The notes below the pieces were generated by a model that made no database searches, was not told where the DNA came from, and saw only the letters and a program-made list of their open reading frames with translations. DNA of 5,776 bases from Ktedonobacterales bacterium. Lineage in GTDB: Bacteria; Chloroflexota; Ktedonobacteria; Ktedonobacterales; JADMIN01. The translations under genes were made by a program, and so were the position numbers. Positions 1 through 4,753 of the stretch are shown one piece after another. The stretch is taken from positions 1 through 5,776 of the forward strand of contig JADMIN010000192.1 of assembly GCA_015478575.1 (NCBI GenBank), read 5' to 3'. Within the stretch, counting starts at the first letter, position 1. Each line of letters opens with the position of its first letter.

Positions 1-719
1 GCCTGGGCCTGCGTGCGGAGGATGTGTCGGCCATCGTGGGCTTCTGTGAGGCGTTGCGCGCGCTACCGGGTCTCTTGGTGGAGGGCGTCTTTACGCACTT
101 CGCGACCGCCGACAGCGCTGACCGCACCTACACCCAGCGGCAGCTCGACCGCTTCACCGCGGTGCTGGCCGCGTTGGAGGCCGCGGGGTTGCGCCCACCG
201 CTCGTCCATGCCGCCAACTCCGCGGCGACGCTGACACTGCCGGAGGCGCGTTTCGATCTGGTGCGCCCAGGCGTCGCGCTCTATGGATTGCATCCTTCGG
301 AGGAGGTCCGCCTACCGGCTGGGTTTCGCCCGGCGCTGGGCTTCAAGACGCAGGTCGCTCAGGTGAAGGAGATTCCGCCCGGCGAAGGGATTAGCTATGG
401 CGCCACCTATATCACGACCGCGCCCACGCGCATCGCGGTGCTGCCGGTGGGGTACGCTGATGGCTTTCGCCGCGCGCCTACCAATTGGGGTGAGGTGCTG
501 ATTCGGGGCCAGCGGGCGCCGCTACTGGGCCGGGTCAGCATGGATCAGTGTATGGTGGATGTCACGCGCATTCGGGGGGTGCGGCAGGGTGATGAGGTCG
601 TGCTGATTGGGCGGCAGGGAAGTGATGAGCTTACCGCCGAGGCAGTCGCCGCGCGTCTGGGCACCATTTCCTACGAGGTCGTGGCCGAGTTGCTCGCGCG
701 TGTACCACGCATCAGCTAA
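1..719 (+). CDS. alr: Alanine racemase, C-terminal part (5' end outside window)
   Basis: Fold-type III PLP enzyme interconverting L- and D-alanine in the cytoplasm, supplying D-Ala for peptidoglycan. The frame is already open at base 3 and no start is visible; about 238 residues remain of a usual 360-390, so roughly the first 130, with the PLP-binding lysine, are missing. A GTG at 24 is an internal valine, not the start. Visible residues, numbered from base 3: THFATAD with the PLP-pocket His at about 32; HAANSAAT near 75, where the phosphate-binding Ser lies; DLVRPGVALYG with the Arg at 88 that in this family contacts the pyridine nitrogen; SYGATY with the second catalytic base Tyr at 132; PVGYADGF around Tyr 151; GRVSMDQ with Met 180-Asp 181 of the substrate entry site. 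All key C-terminal residues are present, so the enzyme looks functional. The stop is TAA at 717. The family call is from motifs; alr versus a paralogue such as dadX cannot be separated. Confidence 0.96.
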   Translation, partial: LGLRAEDVSAIVGFCEALRALPGLLVEGVFTHFATADSADRTYTQRQLDRFTAVLAALEAAGLRPPLVHAANSAATLTLPEARFDLVRPGVALYGLHPSEEVRLPAGFRPALGFKTQVAQVKEIPPGEGISYGATYITTAPTRIAVLPVGYADGFRRAPTNWGEVLIRGQRAPLLGRVSMDQCMVDVTRIRGVRQGDEVVLIGRQGSDELTAEAVAARLGTISYEVVAELLARVPRIS

Positions 720-785
720 GGCACGCATAAGGCATGCACGCACGCTGACCGCCGGAGACCGCGCCGCTGGTGTCAGGGGCCGCGC

Positions 786-805
786 GCCGTCTGACCGCGG
801 ACGGC
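786..805 (+). terminator. Possible weak hairpin terminator after alr
   Basis: GCCGTC (786-791) and GACGGC (800-805) form a perfect 6-bp GC-rich stem with an 8-base loop, 67 bases after the racemase stop. No T-tract follows (the next bases are AAGCCTAG), so it is not a classical intrinsic terminator. It may only be a chance GC-rich fold. Confidence 0.2.
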
Positions 806-812
806 AAGCCTA

Positions 813-846
813 GATGCGCTCGCGCGGCCAGAGACAGCGGCGCATC
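813..846. repeat. Inverted repeat GATGCGC / GCGCATC
   Basis: Seven-base perfect arms at 813-819 and 840-846 enclose 20 bases, and one further G-T pair (820/839) is possible. A second small hairpin, CGCC-aga-GGCG, sits next to it at 846-856. Function is unknown; it could be transcript structure between the two genes. Confidence 0.3.
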
Positions 847-883
847 GCCAGAGGCGTGAGGAACACTGCCGCCGATGACGTAG

Positions 884-922
884 TCTCATTTGAGAGACGA
901 TGAAATGGCGGATTCATCGTCT
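884..922. promoter_or_regulatory. Paired palindromes upstream of the lipid kinase, possible operator or leader hairpin
   Basis: Two dyads abut here. The first, TCTCA-tt-TGAGA (884-895), is a compact palindrome. The second has perfect 10-base arms AGACGATGAA (895-904) and TTCATCGTCT (913-922) around an 8-base loop. They share base 895, and an alternative pairing GTCTC (883-887) with GAGAC (894-898) competes with both. A TTGAGA hexamer at 890-895 could be a -35 box, placing the larger dyad over the spacer and -10 region. No T-tract follows, so a terminator is unlikely. A regulator binding site or an RNA switch-like fold are both possible; neither is shown. Confidence 0.35.
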
Positions 923-995
923 AACGGTGCCGTATCGGGGGAGCGCTACCTAGATAGCGGTGTCTGGGTATCCGCTGGTAGCTGGTATGAGAAGC

Positions 996-1010
996 GGAGT
1001 GAGCACGATG
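996..1010 (+). promoter_or_regulatory. Ribosome binding site deciding the lipid kinase start
   Basis: GGAG at 996-999 lies 8 bases before the ATG at 1008, a normal Shine-Dalgarno spacing. The same frame is open further upstream, with GTG at 960 and ATG at 987, but neither has a comparable purine-rich site at the right distance. The ATG at 1008 is therefore preferred. Confidence 0.65.
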
Positions 1011-2243
1011 AACGGCGGTGGCTGGCTGGAGCGCGCCACTGAGGCGAGCAGAGCGTGGGTGCGAGACTGGCGCGCGCGGCTCAGCCAGCCGCGCATCCGC
1101 CACATCGCGCGCACAGGGGTCTGGGCGATGCGTGCGCTGCGCTGGCGGCAGGCGATGCGGCGCTCCTCGAAGCTCGCGCGTGTCGCCACACGCCGCCGTA
1201 TGATCGCCGTGCTCCGCGTGGCCTTCTATGTGCTGCCACTCGCCCCCCTACGCAAACGGGCGCTGACCCGCATGCCGCTGGTAGGGACACGACCCGCGCG
1301 GGGGGTCGTGGCGAGGGCGCGCATCATCGCCAATCCATTCTCTGGCACGATGATCGTTCCAGGCGTCATCGAGGAGTTGCGCGAGGCGGTCGCCTGGCTC
1401 TGCGACCACGGGCTGCCGACCGAGCTTTGCCTGACGACGCGGCCCGGCCATGCGGTCGAGCTGGCGCGCGAGGCCGTGAAAGCGCGGCTAGATATCGTCA
1501 TTGCCGCCGGTGGCGACGGCACGATCAATGACGTCATCCAGGCCCTCGCGGGGACGACCACCGCGCTGGGTGTGTTGCCGCTGGGGACTGCCAACGTCTG
1601 GGCGCACGAGATGGGCATCCCACGGACCGCCACCGGCGCGGCGGATGTGCTGCTGAGCGGCGTGCGGCGGCGGGTGGATCTGGGGCGCGCGGGCAGTCGC
1701 TACTTCCTGCTGATGGCTGGTGTCGGCTTCGATGCCGAGGTCGCGCGGCGGGTGGATGCGAGCGCGCTGAAGCGGTTGGGTGTCAAGCTGCTCGAATATC
1801 TGGCGGTCGCGAGCTTCCTCAGCGTGACGCAGCGCCCCGCCCGTGTCTTGATCCGCCAGGATGGCCGACGGCGCAGCACGCGCTCCCTGATGATCATCAT
1901 CGGCAACACGCGCCTCTATGGCAGCGCGCTGACCTTCACCGGGCGCGCCGTAGCCGATGATGGGCTGCTGGATGTGGTGGTCGTCGGCGGGGGTGGCCTG
2001 CTGCACCGCGCCAGTGTGCTGGGGCGCGCCGTGCTGCGCCGCCGCTCGCTCGGCCCGCGTGTCCAGTACCATCGCTGCCGCGCGCTGCGCCTAGAAGCGG
2101 ATGCTCCGCTGCCCGTGCAGGTAGATGGGGAAGTCATCGGCACACTTCCGCTGACGTTCTCCGTCGCGCCCCTGGCCCTGACCGTGATCGTCCCACCACA
2201 TGCGCCATCGGCGCTCTTCTCGCGTCAGCCGCTCGCGCGCTGA
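1008..2243 (+). CDS. Diacylglycerol kinase-family lipid kinase (YegS/BmrU/LCB5-like) with basic N-terminal extension
   Basis: 411 residues from ATG 1008. The protein belongs to the DAGK catalytic family, which transfers phosphate from ATP (or another NTP) to a lipid hydroxyl such as diacylglycerol or a sphingoid base at the inner face of the membrane. Motifs in order: IIANPFSG (about 106-113), GGDGTINDV (168-176, the nucleotide-binding signature), PLGTANVWAHE (191-201), GFDAEV (240-245), DDGLLDV (317-323) and VDGEVIG (372-378). All are in place, so it should be active. About 100 residues precede the domain, rich in Arg, Ala and Trp, with a hydrophobic patch near 65-81 (MIAVLRVAFYVLPL). Family members of about 300 residues start almost directly at the first strand, so this is an added segment, perhaps a membrane anchor. 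The substrate cannot be read from the sequence. It has no operon partner here: the next gene is 177 bp away with its own promoter. Confidence 0.9.
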   Translation: MNGGGWLERATEASRAWVRDWRARLSQPRIRHIARTGVWAMRALRWRQAMRRSSKLARVATRRRMIAVLRVAFYVLPLAPLRKRALTRMPLVGTRPARGVVARARIIANPFSGTMIVPGVIEELREAVAWLCDHGLPTELCLTTRPGHAVELAREAVKARLDIVIAAGGDGTINDVIQALAGTTTALGVLPLGTANVWAHEMGIPRTATGAADVLLSGVRRRVDLGRAGSRYFLLMAGVGFDAEVARRVDASALKRLGVKLLEYLAVASFLSVTQRPARVLIRQDGRRRSTRSLMIIIGNTRLYGSALTFTGRAVADDGLLDVVVVGGGGLLHRASVLGRAVLRRRSLGPRVQYHRCRALRLEADAPLPVQVDGEVIGTLPLTFSVAPLALTVIVPPHAPSALFSRQPLAR

Positions 2244-2268
2244 ATGCTGAAGAATGACGCCGCCGTGC

Positions 2269-2297
2269 TTGACGACGCCGTACGATATCTCTAGTAT
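2269..2297 (+). promoter_or_regulatory. Sigma70-type promoter of the two-component operon
   Basis: TTGACG (2269-2274) matches the -35 consensus at 5 of 6 positions. TAGTAT (2292-2297) matches the -10 consensus at 4 of 6, and the spacer is exactly 17 bases. The -10 side lies in an AT-rich patch (about 2281-2300) that stands out in very GC-rich surroundings. Transcription would start near 2304, giving a leader of about 117 nt before the kinase ATG at 2421. There is no better candidate between the lipid kinase and the kinase gene. Confidence 0.6.
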
Positions 2298-2302
2298 AGA
2301 GA
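2288..2302. promoter_or_regulatory. Perfect dyad over the -10 box, candidate operator
   Basis: TCTCTAGTATAGAGA has perfect 6-base arms around a 3-base centre and fully covers the proposed -10 hexamer. A protein bound here would block RNA polymerase, which suggests a repressor or autoregulation site. No T-tract or stem extension supports a hairpin role. The regulator encoded downstream has no DNA-binding domain, so it would not be the binder. Confidence 0.4.
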
Positions 2303-2303
2303 G

Positions 2304-2420
2304 AGGTATTGCCTACCTTGCTTACAGGTTTCCGCGCCGCCTTCCCGACGCATCAGTCCACGCGATGTCAGGCCGAAGGGCGACCGCGCGCTTGCCAACG
2401 CGACATCTCTGGGAGACGAC
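2304..2420 (+). other. Untranslated leader and ribosome binding site of the histidine kinase
   Basis: From the predicted transcription start to the kinase ATG. GATGTC (2364-2369) and GACATC (2402-2407) can pair across 32 bases just ahead of GGGAG (2411-2415), the Shine-Dalgarno site 5 bases before ATG 2421. Such pairing could affect access to the ribosome site, but the stem is short. I see no known riboswitch. Confidence 0.4.
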
Positions 2421-3452
2421 ATGGGTATTCAGGCGGATCTGGGCCTCGCTCCGCGCGACGAATCGGCGTATCTCATCGTAGATGAGCAGTGGCGTATTAT
2501 TGGCACGGATGAGTCGGCCAACCTGGCTGCTGAGCAGGGAAGCATGACGCTCGTCGGCCAGAGCGCCCGCGATGTCATCGGCCCGGAAGCCCTGGCGGAA
2601 CTCCAGCGCCGTGGCTCCGCCACTTTCATGCTCGATACGCTCGAATACGTGCTCGTCGCGACGCCCTTCCAGTTGCCCACTGGATTCGTGCGCGTGATCC
2701 GCGCGCAGGAGATGCATTCGACGCTTGAGCATGTGCTGTCGCTCATCGTCCATGAATTGCGCAATCCGCTCTCGGCGGTGCGAGCACTGGTGCAGGGGCT
2801 TGAGGAGGAGGTGAGCGAGATGCCAAGCGCACGGGTCTACACGCGCCGCATCACCGGCGAGATTGACCGTCTGGGGCGGTTGCTCAACTCTATGGCGCAA
2901 GTGGCGCGCCCCAGCACCCGCCCGCCAGAGATCCTGCGCCCCGATGTGGTGCTGGAGCGGGCGGCGGCCATCTTTCGCCCGGAACTGGCACAGCGCGGCA
3001 TTGGCCTCCATGTGCATGTGACGCCGCGGGCGGGTGCCATTTATGCTGACCCCGACCAAATCCAACAGGTGCTCGTCAATCTGGTCGCCAACGCGGTCGA
3101 GGCGATGCCGCAGGGGGGGACGATTACGCTGCGCGCCCGACTGGATCCGCGTGGCCGGCCCGTCATCCAAGTGGAGGACACGGGCGCTGGCATGAACACC
3201 GCCGCCTTGGAGCGTGCGCTGCGCCCGCGCCAGAGCACCAAGCCAGGCGGCATGGGGTTGGGTCTCACCATCGTTCACAGCATCGTGCGCCAGCATGCGG
3301 GGCGCCTGCGGCTCGCCAGCACGCCCGGCCGGGGCACGACCGTCTCGATCACCTTCCCTACGGTGGAGCACCTCTCCGGGGCTGGGCCGGAGGCCGGGCC
3401 GATACAGGCCGGTGCCTCCCTCGCGGCGAGCGAGGAGGAGGGAACCCGATGA
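2421..3452 (+). CDS. Soluble PAS-like sensor histidine kinase
   Basis: 343 residues with no signal peptide or membrane segment, so a cytoplasmic kinase. Residues about 16-93 look like a compact PAS-type sensor: they open with YLIVDEQWRIIGTDESA and contain LVGQSARDVIG. The dimerisation/phosphoacceptor helix carries HELRNPLSAV, with His111 as the phosphorylated residue and Glu112 beside it. The ATP-binding domain follows: N box QVLVNLVANAVEAMP (216-230), G1 box VEDTGAGM (251-258), and G2 region STKPGGMGLGLTIV (272-285). The usual FxPFF(S/T)TK phenylalanines ahead of the STK are replaced (ALRPRQSTK, 266-274), a variation in the F box. A Gly/Ala/Glu-rich tail of about 30 residues ends the protein. 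It is first in the operon and its stop overlaps the start of its cognate response regulator, to which it should pass phosphate. The signal is unknown; a PAS cofactor cannot be deduced. Confidence 0.92.
   Translation: MGIQADLGLAPRDESAYLIVDEQWRIIGTDESANLAAEQGSMTLVGQSARDVIGPEALAELQRRGSATFMLDTLEYVLVATPFQLPTGFVRVIRAQEMHSTLEHVLSLIVHELRNPLSAVRALVQGLEEEVSEMPSARVYTRRITGEIDRLGRLLNSMAQVARPSTRPPEILRPDVVLERAAAIFRPELAQRGIGLHVHVTPRAGAIYADPDQIQQVLVNLVANAVEAMPQGGTITLRARLDPRGRPVIQVEDTGAGMNTAALERALRPRQSTKPGGMGLGLTIVHSIVRQHAGRLRLASTPGRGTTVSITFPTVEHLSGAGPEAGPIQAGASLAASEEEGTR
3431..3452 (+). promoter_or_regulatory. Strong internal ribosome binding site and ATGA start-stop overlap
   Basis: A purine run GAGGAGGAGGG (3432-3442) ends 6 bases before the response regulator ATG at 3449. 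The kinase TGA at 3450-3452 overlaps that ATG as ATGA, the classic arrangement for translational coupling. The run also encodes the Glu-Glu-Glu-Gly near the kinase C-terminus. The pair should be made in a fixed ratio, with the regulator possibly in excess because its site is so strong. Confidence 0.85.
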
Positions 3453-4711
3453 CACAGGAGAGCGGCCAGCCGTGGCGAGTGCTCATCGTTGATGATGAGG
3501 AAAACCTGAATTGGAGCCTGGTGACGTCCCTGCGCCGCGAGCGCTACCTGGTGGATGGGGCGCTCTCGGCGGAGAGCGCGCTGCGGCGCCTGGAAGAGAC
3601 GGCCTATGACTGTGTCGTCAGCGATGTGAAGATGCCGGGCATGGATGGCTTCGAGTTGCTGCAATGGCTGCGGCGCCACCGGCCACACACCCACGTCATT
3701 ATGATGACCGCCTTTGGGTCGCCAACCGCGCGGCAGGAGGCATTGCGTGGCGGTGTGGTGGCTTTCTTGGAGAAGCCGTTTGACCTGCGTGTGCTCAAAG
3801 ACGAGTTGCGGCGTATGGCTGGTGCGGGATTGAATGGCAGCCGAGGTGAGGCCGAGGGGTACGACGTGCTGGATGTCGCTCAGGTGCTCCACCTCACGCG
3901 CCGCGATATCGCCATCCATATTGAAAATGGAAGCACCCGTGGGACGATGCGCTTCCTTCGCGGTGAGTTAATCTCCGCGGAAGCTGGCGCGCTCCAAGGA
4001 GATGAGGCGTTTTTCGCGTTGAGTGTGCCACGTGCGCTGGTTGTGGAGCCGGAGGCGTGGGATGGCCGCACCGAGCGCAATATCATACAATCGCTCACGC
4101 GCCTTATCTTCCAAGCGCTCGCCCAGCGTGAACGTCGCGCGTCCGCTCACATCGCCGCCTCGGCAGGCGCGGCGCTTGGTCAGTCAGCCGTGGAGCCACC
4201 AACCGTCGTCCTCCCTCCCGCCGCCAACGATCTGACGGAGGCGCCGACCATCCACCTGACCGCGCCACCGGCTCCAGAACAGATGCCTTTGCCCGCGCCG
4301 ATGCTGGTGGCGGCGCCCGCCTCGGCGCGGAGCCAGCCCAGCGAGGCGCTGACGATGTTGCTGCATACGATCGTGGGTGCCTTTCCCGTCTCGTGCGGCG
4401 TCGCGCTGCTTCGGCTCGATGGCACGCCGCTGGCGCAGAGCCGGGTGGGTGTCGCGGAGTTTGCCCCTGGTGCCTACGCGCATCTGGCCACCTCGGCGCA
4501 GGCCGCGTTGCGCGCGCTGCTGGTGGCGGATTGGGGCGCGCTCGAGGATATGCGCATCACGGCGGCGGGCGCCATCCTTGTGGTGCGGCGGCTGACGCGG
4601 GGCGAGCACGCCGCCCTCTGCGTGGTGATGCTGCCGCGCGAGGCCGACCCTGATGTGGTCAATGGCATCCTTGATCACTACCAGGCGGATCTCTTGGCGG
4701 CGCTCCAGTGA
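3449..4711 (+). CDS. Response regulator: receiver, DUF4388 (PatA-N-like) and roadblock/LC7-like output
   Basis: 420 residues with no DNA-binding domain. The receiver is at about 9-123, with acidic pair Asp15-Asp16, phosphoacceptor Asp59 in SDVKMPGMDG, Thr87 in MMTAFG and Lys109 in LEKPF, all intact. Residues about 138-228 match the DUF4388 pattern: YDVLDVAQVLHLTRRD, then GTMRFLRGELISAEAGAL, GDEAFFAL and a closing amphipathic helix. A Pro/Ala/Thr-rich linker (about 231-297) carries two related motifs, EPPTVVL (249-255) and EAPTIHL (264-270). The C-terminus (about 298-420) fits a roadblock/LC7 (MglB-like) fold: an initial helix, then CGVALLRLDGTPLAQ, a central helix with YAHLATSAQAALRALL, strands including AGAILVVRRL and HAALCVVML, and a final helix. 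Roadblock proteins bind or regulate small Ras-like GTPases, so phosphorylation by the partner kinase probably controls a GTPase or scaffold, not transcription directly. The roadblock call is by pattern and is less certain than the receiver. Confidence 0.88.
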   Translation: MTQESGQPWRVLIVDDEENLNWSLVTSLRRERYLVDGALSAESALRRLEETAYDCVVSDVKMPGMDGFELLQWLRRHRPHTHVIMMTAFGSPTARQEALRGGVVAFLEKPFDLRVLKDELRRMAGAGLNGSRGEAEGYDVLDVAQVLHLTRRDIAIHIENGSTRGTMRFLRGELISAEAGALQGDEAFFALSVPRALVVEPEAWDGRTERNIIQSLTRLIFQALAQRERRASAHIAASAGAALGQSAVEPPTVVLPPAANDLTEAPTIHLTAPPAPEQMPLPAPMLVAAPASARSQPSEALTMLLHTIVGAFPVSCGVALLRLDGTPLAQSRVGVAEFAPGAYAHLATSAQAALRALLVADWGALEDMRITAAGAILVVRRLTRGEHAALCVVMLPREADPDVVNGILDHYQADLLAALQ

Positions 4712-4713
4712 GC

Positions 4714-4728
4714 GGGGCGGTTGGCCCC
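4714..4728. terminator. Possible short hairpin between convergent genes
   Basis: GGGGC (4714-4718) and GCCCC (4724-4728) form a 5-bp stem with a GGTTG loop, 3 bases after the response regulator stop and within the 42-bp gap between two genes that face each other. There is no T-tract on either strand. The position suits a two-way stop signal, but the stem is short and the call weak. Confidence 0.25.
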
Positions 4729-4753
4729 CTGGCGGCTCACAGGATGCGCTGTG

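Larger units (their letters stand above)
720..1007. other. Gene-free gap with several inverted repeats
   Basis: About 288 bases separate the racemase stop from the lipid kinase start. I see no convincing reading frame, tRNA or known riboswitch core. What it holds is a cluster of short inverted repeats (786-805, 813-846, 884-895, 895-922) and the start region of the next gene. No strong sigma70 promoter is evident: TTGAGA at 890-895 is close to a -35 box, but nothing better than ATTCAT (3 of 6 matches) lies at the expected -10 distance. The lipid kinase may have its own promoter here or be read through from the racemase. Confidence 0.6.

Noticed and set aside
979..989. TGGTATGAG as an extended -10 promoter of the lipid kinase
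   Set aside because: It would start transcription at about 996, inside the ribosome binding site, and has no -35 partner.
960..1007. Upstream GTG (960) and ATG (987) starts for the lipid kinase
   Set aside because: Neither has a Shine-Dalgarno site at a usual distance, while ATG 1008 has GGAG 8 bases ahead. The longer form is not excluded.
1488..2072. Minus-strand open frame of 194 codons within the lipid kinase
   Set aside because: It is antisense to a gene with all DAGK motifs and gives a His/Gln/Ala-rich translation with no recognisable domain.
2254..2481. Small 75-codon plus-strand frame overlapping the operon promoter and leader
   Set aside because: It begins upstream of the predicted transcription start, has no ribosome site, overlaps the kinase start out of frame and shows no motif.
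2322..3455. Long open frame of 377 codons on the minus strand opposite the histidine kinase
   Set aside because: It mirrors the kinase almost exactly, its translation shows no family motifs, and the plus-strand frame has every kinase box. Long antisense frames are expected at this GC content.
3275..3919. Minus-strand open frame of 214 codons spanning the kinase-regulator junction
   Set aside because: It crosses two well-supported coupled genes and the receiver active-site region; it is a shadow frame.
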